From assembly GCA_016859345.1 (NCBI GenBank), contig CM029126.1, positions 2,019,001 to 2,083,000 of the forward strand: a stretch of DNA of 64,000 nt. Reading direction: 5' to 3'. The notes below the pieces were generated by a model. The model made no database searches. It was given only the letters and a program-made list of their open reading frames with translations, and had not been told where the DNA came from. This document shows positions 21,906-33,806 of the stretch, in pieces (position 1 is the first letter of the stretch; each line of letters begins with the position of its first letter). A program made the position numbers and the translations under genes. The DNA is from Istiophorus platypterus. Its lineage: Eukaryota; Chordata; Actinopteri; Istiophoriformes; Istiophoridae.

Positions 21906-22666
21906 TGGATTTTTAAAATGCAAATTCCCATTTAAGTAAGTGGATAAGTAAAAGTAATTGATGACCTGAGACCAGTTTGTTATGCAAACATCATTACTGC
22001 AGCGGTGGATGGACACGTTGTCTTCTGTTTATTCTAATGGTCGATGAACATACATGTTATTATTGGTGATAAAGTGACGGGTTATCAGCAGAGACACTGA
22101 ACGAGTGTGATGGATGGATGATGGATGATGGAGGCTGATTCAGCTCATCAACTCAACAGGTCATTTAGTCCACTGAGGATCTGAAAGACAGAAAAAAAAA
22201 TCAAGAATATGTTAAATACGTTAGATGTTGTTAAATCTTCTCTCACACAACATGAGAACACTTGATGTACTTTCTTCGTTTCACATCACATATCTAAAAT
22301 AAGTAAAATAAGCCTTTAAGTGTTTTGAAACTTTATTTTTTTTCCCTGGTTAAAAGTTTAGGAAAAATAAAGAAGTGAGAAATCCAGGTTAACTTATCTC
22401 ACTGATGGTTTCACCGTTTAAAATAAAATTAAAATAAAAAACAACAACTTAGGGTTAAAGTGAAAGTTAATTTCGATTAAAAATCATCTGAATTATTAAT
22501 CCGACCAGATCGGGGTTGTTTTGCCCAAAGATTAACGGACGACTTCAGGTTAGATTATCTCTGAGGGACCGTTCGTCCCGCAGCCAACGGACCTGTTGAC
22601 GTTGAGGCCGATTTCAGTCCGGCGGGTCTCAGGTCTGGACCAGGTCGGAACCGGTCCGCGCTCCAC

Positions 22667-22706
<40 letters not shown>

Positions 22707-23787
22707 ATCGAATGGTAGAATAATCTATATGTCGAGCGTCATGCGAACTGGTCGAGAACCACACGGTGACTAAAACAGCATCTGAGGCCTGAGCTCAAAC
22801 TGAGCTGAGGATCTTTAAGTTCTTCTCAAGGTGTTTTATTGGCTCTAAAACTTTATTCATTATGATTTTGTGGCGAAATTATGTCTAGAATACGATGAGT
22901 TGCTCTAATTGGCTGGAGGTTATTAGAAATCTGTAATAATTCTCCAATCAGCGATGAGGTAGCAAATAAATGTGTGTTATCTGTAAAATGAAAAAAAAAA
23001 AATCAGTGAGACTAAATCTCCTGCTTTTTATTTTCACACACTAACTCACCTTTATCTCATATTTCAACGCATAAACACACGCCCCCCCACACACACACAC
23101 ACAGATAATTTTTTCTGATTTGGCAACTTTAGTCTCGAGGTTTTCAGTAAAAGAAAAGTTTGTCACAACATAAAATCATCAGACAAAAAAATTACATCAT
23201 AAACGGTAACATTTAATTTTCCTTAAAGCGGAATAAACAGTGAACGAGAGAGAAAATCCGGATTCAGGTGTGAAAATGGGAAACAACAGTGTAAAAAAAC
23301 ACTCAACCTCAGTCTGAATGAAAAGTTTCGTTTTTTCTTTCTTCTAAATACGAATCAAGTTCAAAGGATAAAAAAGTCAACAAATAAGTCTTCCCCGTTT
23401 GGCACAAAGTCGCAGACATAAAATTTTAAAGTTTATGCGAAGTGAAAATTGCAAAATTTATCGTTTTCTCTGCAGTTTCAGTCTTTATTTCATAAATAAA
23501 ATCAGCAGCGGATCGTGAACTACGTCGAATTTTATCGCTGCAGAACCGAGGAATTAATTCTATTATTTCTTTTTCATTTCATTGTGTTTAATTTTACTCG
23601 TCTTCAAGCGAATAAAATATTCAGAAATAAAATTATAAAAACTCATAAAAACCTGCATTAATGGCGGATTTAAATTTTCAAAATAAAAAACCCAACCCAA
23701 AACAACATAATCCTTTCAGATAAATCTGCTTTAATTTGAATCAACTGTTAAAAAAGGCTTGACAACCAGAGATGTCTGTGGCGGATT
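21903..23787. other. AT-rich intergenic sequence
   Basis: Contains (GATG)n-like short repeats near 22108-22130, GT microsatellite 22673-22705 and a CA run 23085-23102. No gene or recognised transposon. Confidence 0.5.
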
Positions 23788-23950
23788 ACACGCGCGCGCG
23801 CACACACACGCACCGACGCACGCACGAACGGGGACTCGCGCGCACGCACAAATGGCGCATTTGCATGTTGTATCCCACGGTGGAAATTACAATGGAGAAC
23901 AATTAATATGCGCATAAATTAAAAGTGAGAGGGGTCTGTGAATTCCAGGA
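23788..23950. promoter_or_regulatory. alternating CG/CA run followed by octamer-containing block
   Basis: 23788-23812 is alternating purine-pyrimidine (CG then CA), potentially Z-forming. 23855-23940 is unique, with inverted octamer ATTTGCAT (23859-23866), AACAATTAATATGCGC and ATAAATTAAAAG. It abuts the polypurine tract. Confidence 0.35.
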
Positions 23951-23963
23951 ACAGGCGGTCATC

Positions 23964-24833
23964 CAAAGAGGAGGAGAGAGGAGAGAAAAGAGGCTCTGTT
24001 CACACGGGACAGCGCCAGGAGGAGGAACACGAAGAGGAGGAGGAGGAGGAAAAAAGAGGAGGCGAGGGAGCTGCTGAGAGGAGGAGATGGAGGAGGAGGG
24101 ATGAAAAGAGGAGGAACGAGGGATAAGAGGAGAAGAGAGCAGAGAAGATGGAGGAGGAAGAGCAGGAGGAGGGAGAGGAGAAAAAGGAGGGAGGGGAGAG
24201 GGAGCTGACGAGAATGAAGGACAAGGAGGAGGGAAGGGGCGGAGAGGGTGAAAAAGAAGGAGAGAGGAGAAAAATCAGGAGAAGGAAGAAATAGGGAAAT
24301 CAAGAGAGGGAGGATAAGGAGATAGAAAAAGAGGAGGATGCGGAGCAGGATGCAGAGAAGGTAGAGGAAGAAAAGGAGGGAGGAGAGAGGGAGCTGTGAA
24401 GAGTGATTGAGAAGGAGGAGGGATGAGGAGGAGAGGGAAGAAGAAACAGGAGAGGGGGACGAGGGGTAGACGATGAGGAGGACGAGGATAAGGAAGCAGA
24501 GAATATAGAGGAAGGGTGGGAGAGGAGGAAGAAGAGGAGAAAAAGGAGTGAGGGGAGAGTGTGCTGCAGAAGGAGTAAGTAGAGAAGGGGCAGGAGGGAG
24601 AGGAGAGACAGGAGGAAAAGGAGGAGGGAAAAGAGGAGGATGGTGAGTTAGAGGAAGTGGAAGAGCAGGGAAGTGGAGGAAGATGAGGAAGAGGAGCAGG
24701 AGGAGGTGGAGGAGACAGATGACGACCAGGGTAGTGGGAGGAAGGGAAAGAAGGAGGAAAAGACAGGAGGAAAGAATAGGAAGAGGAGGAAGAGGAGCAA
24801 GGGGAGGGAGAGATGGAGGAAGAGGAGATGAGG
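23964..24833 (+). repeat. 0.87-kb polypurine tract (GGA/GAA-rich)
   Basis: The plus strand is almost entirely G and A, arranged as imperfect GGA, GGAGA and GAAG units with few pyrimidines. The main interruption is at 23992-24017. There is no fixed period. Such mirror-rich homopurine DNA can form intramolecular triplexes. Translations are Glu/Arg/Gly or Ser/Leu/Pro strings and are not genes. Confidence 0.93.
24007..24016 (+). promoter_or_regulatory. REST/NRSF right half-site (GGACAGCGCC)
   Basis: The ten bases match the right half of the RE1 consensus exactly. The expected left half (TTCAGCACC) is only poorly represented by TTCACAC just upstream. It interrupts the polypurine tract. REST control of miR-9 genes is known in mammals, but this is 16 kb away. 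Confidence 0.25.
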
Positions 24834-27479
24834 CTTTTTACCCTGACTCCTGATGTTCAGAGCTCATGTGTGTTTTCATGTGTGCTTTTTATTTCAAATT
24901 CATGTTTAACAGTCGTCAACGCGACAGAGTTTTCAGACACACACACTCACACACTGATGTTAGAGGGGAGTTAGAGGAGGATCATGCCACTGAGAGGAGG
25001 CTCAATGACCCTTACGCAAAATAAGTAAAGAGGTCTAGGAGCAAATCAGTCGGCCTTAATCAATCAGATATCGGCTCTCAGCTTGGAACAGCAAGTTCTG
25101 ATCACCCACTCTCGTTCTCCGCAGACGTTCCGCAACATCTGAGGTTCAACGGGGACCCAATTATCTCGCCCGGGGTCTCGAGGAACCGCTCCATCGGTTC
25201 CAGTTTATCTCGGAACGTCTCGGAGTGAAAGCGTTTCATTTAGGAGTGAAAGGCAGCTCAGAGAGAAAAACGACCCCCTGAAATAAAAATAAGAAAGAAA
25301 GAGAAGGTTCTTCCAGGAATGAAAGCTGCTGGAGGTCAGGCAGACAATGGGGGGGGTCCTGGAAGAACCGGTCTGTAATGATCTTTCACCGAAGGTCAGT
25401 CATGGCCAGGGGGGTCAGAGGTGACAGCAGCCAGATGTCATTTTTTTTGGTTTATCATTCGAAAAGTGAAACGAAAGAAATGATCCAGATGTGGAGAGAG
25501 GAGCAAATAAATGAACGGATAAAATCAGACAACACACACAGATGTTAATGTGATTCCTGGAGGAAATGAGCTAATTTAAAAGGAGCCGCTCCTGCAGAGA
25601 GACCGAACCGCGGACGGAGGCCGCCCCCTGCAGGGTGGACGGCGTCCCTGCCATGACACATTTCTGGAGGCATACCTCCCCCTAGTGGCTGTCTGGTTTC
25701 ACCACAACGCGTCCCACCTGCCGCCGGGTGGAATGACGGGCAACCATGACTGACGGAGGCGCCGCGCAGCCACTTTAATGCTGAACCGTCCCTCCATCAC
25801 TTCCAAGTGCACCACGCTAACGCTGCTAATAACAGCAGCCCAACTGGCATCACATGGACAACATCTGCACGGATGGCCTCACTTCACCTGCTGCTGCCTC
25901 TGCTGTTACTCCACTTCCGGCGCCAAAGCTGTCAACCAACACTAACAACTACCGGTACTTGTGGCCCCGGCTCAGACAGGAGATTCACTTTCATTCCAGC
26001 TGTTGGGGAAACATCTGCGGCCTTAGGCTTCCTCAGTAACAGAGCTAGACTCATATCCACATCCTCGATAAAATGCACAGTTACATATACCCCCGGTACT
26101 TGACATCACATCCTGACCTGAGCAGTGTGTGTGTGTGTGTGTGTGAGTGTGTGAGTGTGTTGGAGAAACAGGTGCGTTAGGTCGGCACATGAGCGTCTCT
26201 GGGGCGAAGGCCGTTCTTTCAACACCCTGGTTTCACTGATTATTCACATACATAAATAAAGGCACTTAATGTTGACATAAATATCGTAGATAAAACTGTA
26301 TAAAAAAAGAATTATACAGTGGTTAAAAAACTGCAGTTTTTTTTTCTCAGCTGGATATTAATGCTGAAACACGTCTTTTTTTGTCCAAGAGGTAAAAATA
26401 TTCCATATTTAGACAAAGATGCTGTTTGAACTCAAAAACTCCCTGACGCCAAACCTGCGTCTCCAGAGCCGTTTAAATTTCCACCAACCAAACCACGATG
26501 TTTCATTCACAGTGACGATTAAAAAAATCTCAAGTCCGATGCCGCCTTATCCGCATTACTTCAGTCTGCGTTGCCGCCGTTGTGTTTGTGAGTGCGAGCT
26601 GGCTTCAGACCCGGAGCACTGTGCGGATTTCTATCCGATTTACCAGTGATGGGGTTTTTCGACTCGTGGCTCAGGTCCCACTGGGCTTTAGCAGCACCTG
26701 GAGGTCGATCTTCATCCTGCTGGACCTTTCATATTCACATATGTTCAAATTAATAGACATTTATTGAACAAATATTGTCATTCTGAGTTTCATTATTATG
26801 ATTTTACTGTCATTATGTCTGTTTAATACACGCAATGTCTATGATTTGTCAGATCTTTTTTTTAGATCTGTCCATCATAGAAATGCAAAGCTGAATCAGT
26901 GAATAACCTGAATAACCTTTGCTCTATCATGAGGTGCACAGACAAAACACAGACTACACAGAACATCAGAATGTTGTATTGTGTTGCACTGGACTTTGAA
27001 AAACATGGTCACTGAACATTAACCTGCAGAACCATCCAACGTTCCTGCTGCAGCTAGGCCAACCCGTAAATGACGTTAGAACTCGACACCGTGATTAGAA
27101 GTTCTGAACAGTGGTTCTGAATGTGAAAACCAGACAATAACGGTTGACTTGACTTGAAGCTGACGGGGGAAAAAAACGCAGACGAAAAGATGAGCTGATT
27201 GAATCCCTTTGATTTTGGTGCTTTTTCAGAGCAGCGTGAACAGGATGGATGACGTCTGCGGTTTCACTGTCTGCTGCAGGTTTGCTTATAATCCACAAGA
27301 GAGAGCTCACACACATCTGAATGTGCAGACATCATAGAAAAGACTCTGGGCCTGCCTCCGTATGTACATCGTGCTCATCTCTCTCCCTGAAACCTGTGAG
27401 TGCTTACTTTATATTATATCAATAATCAGCCCTCAGGTTGAATTATCCTTTTTCTTTCTTAACACCCTGTACATTGCTG
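24834..27479. other. intergenic sequence with possible repeat scraps
   Basis: 25610-25700 holds the CCCCCTAGTGGC-type motif common in fish short repeats. 25800-26110 is an unusual even-composition segment open in plus frames but without domain or splice support. GT run at 26124-26160. 26200-27450 is unremarkable AT-rich DNA. Confidence 0.4.
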
Positions 27480-27804
27480 CACCACCTCGCTTGTCGACCC
27501 GCCGGTGCTGATTTCTGTTTGACTCATTCTCCGCCTCTCAGCGGTCGCGGATCTGAATTGGAGGCTCCCCGCCGAGAACACCGGCTTTGGCTGGAGCTGA
27601 TTGCTGGAAAAACCTGAGGGGTTCCAGCCCTGACGGCTCACCCGGGCTCCTCCTGACCTTCCCGCCGTTAATCCGCGCTGCGGCTCCGCTCTCCTGATTG
27701 CCGCACTTTAGCCCTAATTGAGGGGGTGCGGGCTGGAGAGGAGTGGGGGCGTTTGTTGGCGCTCCGTTGCCATGGACACTGAGCGTTGCTAGGCAGCCGG
27801 CGGG
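27480..27804 (+). promoter_or_regulatory. GC-rich candidate promoter with two X-box-like motifs
   Basis: A CpG-rich island in AT-rich surroundings. Near its right end GTTGCCATGGACAC (27766-27779) and GTTGCTAGGCAGC (27785-27797) resemble the RFX X-box (GTnRCC, spacer, RGYAAC). The second matches 10 of 12 positions. X-boxes close to the start are typical of cilia gene promoters. CTAATTGAGG at about 27714 is an added homeodomain-type site. Confidence 0.4.
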
Positions 27805-27917
27805 ATGCTGTGGAAGCGGAGCAGCGGGTCACCGCGGAGAGAGGGATGTGCACCCACTCATCTCTCGGCGATGACCGACACTCTTCGGCAGGAGGGGCAC
27901 AGAGCGAGGACAGAGAG
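27805..27917 (+). CDS. possible first coding exon, unrecognised protein
   Basis: Directly after the X-box-like motifs come ATGs at 27805, 27846 and 27871 in open frames. All run to AGAGAG followed by the donor GTAAAT at 27918. The 27846 frame reads MCTHSSLGDDRHSSAGGAQS and ends in phase 0. The 27805 frame reads MLWKRSSGSPRREGCAPTHL and ends in phase 2. I recognise neither, and no matching downstream exon was found because transposon debris follows. It may be a non-coding first exon or chance. Confidence 0.25.
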
Positions 27918-27934
27918 GTAAATACAACGGGTCA

Positions 27935-28290
27935 GGACAGATTGAATGAAAAAACCTTATTACCACTTGCTCTTCTGCTGCGAGCATCTTGACATATAAA
28001 GTAATGTAATCATACCAATTATAATACTCAGTACGAGAACTTAAAGCTGCAGTGGAGACGTTTTTTTTTCCGGTAAAGAAAAAAGGAGTGGAAAAAACTG
28101 ACAGAGATGCTGTAGATTCACCTTCTGTTCCCTTAAATGAAATTATGGTGCTGCTACAGTGATTGGTAGGACCCCCCGCCGGGAAAGGAATGAAAACCAA
28201 ACCCTAAAGAGAACAAGAGAACAGAGTGAGAATCCTGTTCAGAGAAAAGTTGGAAAGCTATTTTTCTCATACCTTTGTTTTTCTTTTATA
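27935..28290. repeat. probable decayed fish interspersed repeat
   Basis: AAAGCTGCAGTGGAGACG, TGCTGTAGATTCACC and GTGATTGGTAGGACCCCCC recall a repeat I associate with fish genomes. The ends are not defined. This is recall, not a database match. Confidence 0.35.
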
Positions 28291-28454
28291 ATCTTTTTTT
28301 ATTTTACTTTTTTCTACCTTAAATTAAAACACTGTCTACCTTTTTCCCATTTCTGATTGTTTTTTTTGAATCATCAGAAGCCTAAAGAAGTAAAAATTTC
28401 ATAGAATAGATGAAAGAAGAGTCAAAAACAAATATACAATAGACGTCATCCGAT

Positions 28455-29130
28455 TTGTCTTCCTATCCTGTAGATTATCTTGCGACCACTCAAGCTTATC
28501 TCACGATCCTTCGGAGTGGTCCACGACCCCCAGGTTGGGAACCACGGCCACAGTATATCAGAGTACAGGAGCCAAAGGTTGGTAAACATTACCACACTCT
28601 CTTCATCCACTTCTCCAGACTGCGAGAATGCAAGAAACCTTTTTGTGTTTTGAGGCAGCATTAGTCCATGTTTTTGGCCACTAGGGGGCGGACGGACTCC
28701 ACGGGAAACTGATGAACGCACAACCCTGAGATGCTTCATTAGCAAACAGTTGCCCACCTCCACTTCCAGAGCAGTACAATCAACCCACCGGAGTCCTTTT
28801 TGCCAGATGAATCCAAGTCCGGTTCCCCTCTCTTCTTTTAGCTCTGGTTTTGGCCTCCACCAGCTCCTGAGGGGAAATCTCTGGCTCTTTGGCAGCTAAA
28901 TGCTCCACTATGTTCACCAGCTGGCCTCCGACTGTGTCCGTCTGCTGTTTGCTGCCAAGCAGGTAGTGGACAAGTGGGTTTTTAATCAGAGCCTGTTTGC
29001 TGAAAACCTGCTGGAAACAGTGAGATGGAGCCATACGGCAAATATGCCAGAAAAACAAAAGTTTAATCCAGTTGCTGCCACAGGATTAAAGTCTGGAGAA
29101 CATCCACTGAGAACTGAGCCCAAAAAGATT
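28455..29130. repeat. probable composite of decayed interspersed repeats
   Basis: Contains CCCCCAGGTTGGGAACCAC (28528-28547), a phrase common in fish repeats. It also holds AAGCAGGTAGTGGACAAGTG and GCTGAAAACCTGCTGG with further repeat-like text to 29110. A 92-codon minus-strand frame lies in it but is probably incidental. Confidence 0.4.
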
Positions 29131-30145
29131 AGTGAGGAGGTTCATATGATACGACCCAGTATCTTTCAGAAATCCTGAACCTCATGAACAATTATATTAA
29201 TCTTTTATGTAAAGAGAGAGAAGTTTGAAAAACAGGAAATGTGGAATGGCGGGAAAAAAATAGCCCGCAAAAAACAGATGCACAGAAGAGATCCAGCCAA
29301 AGTTTCTTGGGCATTTTCACACTTGCTGGCTCAAAAAGGACAAAAACAAACAAAAAAAAAACAAAAAACAAGAAAAAAACAAAAAACTCAAAGACTGACA
29401 AGTGATGAAAACAGAGAAAACAGTAAACAGAGAATTAAAAACGGGGAGGGGAGAGTAGATAGATACAACAGAGCGAGGGAGGGGAAGGGAAGAAGTGAAA
29501 AGTGGAACTGTCAAGAGATAAAGCGAGATAAGGAAAGACAGAGGAAAGAAGATAAGAGCTAAAAAGAGAGAGTGAGGAGGACGTGAGGGTGGAGACAGAC
29601 TGAGAGCGAGTTACAGAAATAAGACAAGTCAACACTTTTGTTATTTTAATCTCAGTTGTGTTTATACTTTGGATTTGGCAGAATTTTTTTTTAAATAAAT
29701 AAAAGCAGCTTTTTGTTTTTACAGTGACAGGAGCAGGAGAGTTGCAAACAGGAATAAACAGCAGCAGACGCTGGCGGTCGGATGAAAACGAGACACCCAC
29801 CGAGTGGAGGGCGCAAAGTTCAAAGTTTAGAAAATTCCTGATGAATCTTTCAAATCGCAGTTAGATCACGTTGGTTTGGATCCGGCTTATCTGCTCTCCG
29901 TCTCCGTCTCCGTCTCCGTCTCCTTCGCCGACATTTCTCTGATTTCACATCATAATTTTTCCTCCCTGATGTCGTGACGTGCTCGGTGTTGTCGATACCT
30001 GACCCCGTTTAAGATGTTTGGAGTTTTAATCCCAGGGATGACAACTGTTCGGTTGGTTGGTCCAGCGGTTTGGTGCGGATGAAATATTTCACCAACCATT
30101 TTTGGTTTAAACAAAAAACAAGGATGTAAACATTGAATCAGTCTT
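29131..30145. other. purine-rich intergenic sequence with hexamer repeat
   Basis: 29340-29600 is A/G-rich. A (TCTCCG)n repeat of about 4.5 units lies at 29895-29923. No gene is recognised. Confidence 0.5.
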
Positions 30146-31230
30146 GAATGGATCCACTTGTCATCTAAAACCCACCTATGATGCTGTTGGCCCTCAGTGT
30201 TCTTCCAAACCAACCTCCGACCCACTGGGTCCTGGGCTCTAAAAGACCTCTGAAGGTTCCCCGTGGTTGAGGTGGAACCGCCACGGTTTGGACTTTTTGT
30301 TCCGGTCTTGGCCTGAGACCTGGGGGATTCGGGGGCCGGGGCGACACCTTGAACTCATCATCGTGTTCCTCATTCCACCCACTCCTGAAGGTTTGGGGAG
30401 TGTTGGGGAGCTGAGAGAGGCCACTGCCATTGGGGAATACCCATAAAAAGGGGTGTCTCCAGTCTGAAAAATGTTTAGGTCAGTGGCGTGCCAACCTGAC
30501 ATCCACGTGAATGTCAGGAACCAAGGTTTCCCAGCAGGACTCGCACTGCGTCCACCGGCTCGTCTTCTTCCCAACGTGGACCCTGCTGCCATCACCTCCC
30601 CAGGTAAATGGTGCACACCTCTGCGTGATGTAAGGGAGACGGGACTCCTTGGACCGGACAGCCTTCTTCCATTTCTTCACGTTCCACTGCCAATGCTCGC
30701 CCTCTCGTTGAAGGTGCTTTTAAAGGTGGACATGGGTTTAGCCTGGGCCTTCTGACCCGTCTGCAGCTACACAGCCTCGTAAACAGGAAGGAAGCGATTC
30801 ACTTTGTGTGAATTCCTCCCACAACCATCATTAAAACGTTCCCCGTCCTTTGCCACAGACGACCTTCTTGTTGGTTTCGGACCAGATGGGATAACCTTCG
30901 TTACCCTCATGCGTTGACGAGCCTTGGGCACCCAACACCCTGGTCCATGGTTCGTCCCTCCACGGACTGACCATGACTACAAGGCCCCCCATGAGCCTTC
31001 TTCCTGTTTCGGAGATGGTACGACCCAGTTGTCTGGCTGTAATGGTTCGGTCCTTGCTGGGACTTCACGCCTGCACATTTCTCCCACAACCAAACCCACG
31101 ACTACGAGAACCTGATGTTCTCCTACCGTCTAATTTACCCCAGAACTGTACATGATCCATTGTTATGAGATAATCAAGGTTATTCTATACATCTGTGAGT
31201 GGTTATAATGTTCCGGCTCGTTGGTGTACA
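30146..31230 (-). mobile_element. degenerate full-length Tc1/mariner transposon
   Basis: On the minus strand the element opens with a terminal repeat TACACCAACGAGCCGGAACA (31230 leftwards), the fish/amphibian Tc1 type ending in ATAATG. It then follows the transposase gene in order: the helix-turn-helix region with the Q-L-G-R-T-I-S motif (about 31030-31070), a PRLVNA-type segment (about 30900), the catalytic domain (30690-30300), and a C-terminus reading TFRGLLEPRTQWVGGW. Several frameshifts break it. The first catalytic Asp of the DDE triad is replaced in R-S-K-E-S. The segment holding the second Asp is deleted. The last Glu survives in PRPE. The right terminal repeat is eroded. An old, immobile copy. 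Confidence 0.9.
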
Positions 31231-32267
31231 CTTGCATCCACACACACAATTTCCCTTAAAAATCCAAGAATACGCAGTAACATGCAATATGGCCAGATGC
31301 TGAATTATATATACATTACATCTGTTGCATTACTTTCCCATATGTTGATTCTCCCTGTTGAGTAAACCAACAAACACATAGATTAACGAACAGATTGAGA
31401 CCAGATTTTGCGAGGATGTTCATGGCCCCCAGAGGATCGGTCCTACTGATTTGGCTGATCCGACTACCAGGTGGATTACTGTGAAATTTGAATAAATTGC
31501 CGCATGGATTTGACTTTTTCCTGTGCCTTTGACATAACGATACTGTGTGGTTGCATAAACAACTCATTAGAGTTTAATAAAATACAACCAAAGTTAAGCC
31601 ACGATATAAACCAAAAAGGGAACACTGGATAAACCCCGCTGCAGGCTGAGTCTGTGCACTTTCCCCCTTAAAGGGTCATTCTAATACAAAGACTTAAAAT
31701 GTGAGGTTTCGGTCAGGACTCAGAATCACAAATCGAGTGGGTCTTCCCAGCGTCCAGATGAAAGCACTAATCTAGCAGCTGGACACAGAGCCCGGCCCTA
31801 AACGGTCGGGTCGTGGCCCCCGTGTGATCCACCGACATGGATTCGCAGGTCGCAGCTTAAGTCTCTGATTTGGGTAAATAAATGTGCTTAAAGGTCTGTG
31901 TATCCGGGGGAGTAGAAACAAACAGCAGCTGTGTTGTTCTGCGGTTTGGACTGTTTAAAATGCAAATTTTGCATGATTATTAGAGTGATTGTGTTTTTTT
32001 ACCTCGTGACAAAGTAAATTTGGATTTGCATGTGTTTACCATGTAGCAGGAGATACACTGGTTTGCATGCATGGGCATGAGTATACACAGATGGACATAC
32101 AAGGGAGGCAGTTAACCTGGTTTACGTGGAAAACACACTGGATCATTTTTACAAAGGCTCAAACAAGCACATATAAACTCTGTTCACCCCGAGCCTGATA
32201 AACCTCAGTTGTCCGAGCCATAGATGCCTCACTGTTGCACTGGGCGACGTGTTACTTCATCACCACG

Positions 32268-32302
<35 letters not shown>

Positions 32303-32414
32303 TCCCACTGCCGTAAATACTCACCACAGCACCAAATGTTTGTTTTAATCAGCAGTCCCCAACAAATACTTTTAGTAGTAGTAGTAGTAGTACAGGAAAT
32401 TAGTGAGCCATTCT
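31231..32414. other. intergenic sequence with CA and AGT repeats
   Basis: (CA)16 at 32269-32300 and (AGT)n at 32373-32392. 31900-32060 is unique with TGCAAATTTTGCATGATTA, an inverted-repeat-like octamer region. No gene is recognised. Confidence 0.45.
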
Positions 32415-32992
32415 TACAGAGCTTTCAGAAAGTCTTCAGACCCCTTCATGTTCTCCACATTTTATACTAAAATTGTATAAATTCATTTTTTCCCCTTGTC
32501 AATCTACACTTGTTGACAAAATGAAAATAGAATTTTAGACATTTTTGCAAATTGATTAAAAAACAAAAAACCCCAGAAATATCTCAATGACATAAGTATT
32601 CAGACCATTTGCTATGAAATTTAGCTCAGGTGCCTCCCAGTTCTATCGATCATCTTTTTGATGTTTCTACACCCAGATTGGACTCCACCTGTGGTAAATT
32701 CAGCTGAGTCCAAAGTCCAAAGTACGTCCTGCAGGGCTCCCAGGCAGGATGGTGTCAGGACACGGATCTGGGAAAAAAATATATATATTTTTTAGATTCT
32801 GCTGCATCGAAGGTTACCGAGAGATTCTCCTTAATTCATCAAAGGAGGAAGTGTGGAGCAACAAGGACTCGTCCTAGAGCTGCTGCCCAGCTGCACTGAG
32901 GGAGAACGGGCCTTGGTAAGAGCAGAGACCCAGAACCAGATGGTGAGTCTGCCTGAGCTCCAGAGATCCAGGGTGGAAATGGAAGAAAACTC
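32415..32992 (+). mobile_element. 5'-end fragment of a second Tc1-like transposon
   Basis: It starts with the terminal-repeat text CAGAAAGTCTTCAGACCCC and includes AATCTACACTTGTTGAC and TAAGTATTCAGACC, which are characteristic of salmonid-type Tc1 elements. The 5' leader follows (GATTGGACTCCACCTGTGG), then the start of the transposase (AGGATGGTGTCAGGACACGG to GAGCTCCAGAGATCC). The copy stops inside the DNA-binding domain near 32992. The DDE domain and right end are absent and the frame is broken. It belongs to a different subfamily from the element at 30.1-31.2 kb. Confidence 0.9.
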
Positions 32993-33806
32993 ACATCTGT
33001 TGATTTACTCAAGGTAGGGCTGACTCATTATTTTCATCATCACAGCTTAGACCTGCACATTGTACCCCAGCTAATAAAGGGCTCGGTTTCATGTTATGTT
33101 TGTTTCATTATTCATACGGTTGTGTACTTTCCCTCAACGTTAATAATGAAGGAGGAGTTTATTTAATATAACTGATTATGCGACTTTAGGGCAGAAAATG
33201 GAGTCAACTCTGAAAATTTGAAAACAAATAAACTGGACTTTCTCTTTTTCCAATGTACCACAGTTAAAGACTCCAACTCACTTTTGTTGAAGGCTTTATT
33301 GGTGTTATATTTCAGAGGCCTCGTCGTACTTGTTTATGTCAAAAAGTACGTGTTGACCTTTATTAGAGTGTGTGGAGCGCTGACTAACACGTCCATTAGA
33401 AAAATCGACCATCGGTGCCTAGTTAGGCTCCGGGTCTGGTGACTTAAGGCCATATCATAGGATCTATATCAGTTTTATTTCCATCAAACCTTCCAGCGAG
33501 TCCTGTGTCCAATATTGCTGCTTCTGCAATCATAATTTCTGAATTAATTTATTCATGATTTCCTTCAATTTGCCCATCTGTACATTACTGAGTGTCTGAT
33601 TATGTCTCTTTTCATAGCCTCTAACATGCCTATATTAGCTATATGTTATGCTTGTTTAGTTTTATCGTCCCGACAACTGTACGTTCGGGCTCGACATCTC
33701 TATCTCTTCGCACTCACGCTGTCGCAGGCAGACCGAGAATAACAACTGTTCCCCCACATACCACGTAGGTTTTAAAATGCTTTTAGCTCTTTATCGCACG
33801 GTCCGT
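32993..33806. other. AT-rich intergenic sequence
   Basis: No simple repeat, exon or known element is recognised. Confidence 0.5.

Noticed and set aside
23959..24303. Ser/Leu/Pro-rich minus-strand frames and Glu/Arg-rich plus frames
   Set aside because: Translations of the polypurine tract.
30239..30616. 125-codon minus-strand frame as a host gene
   Set aside because: It is a frameshifted piece of the Tc1 transposase.
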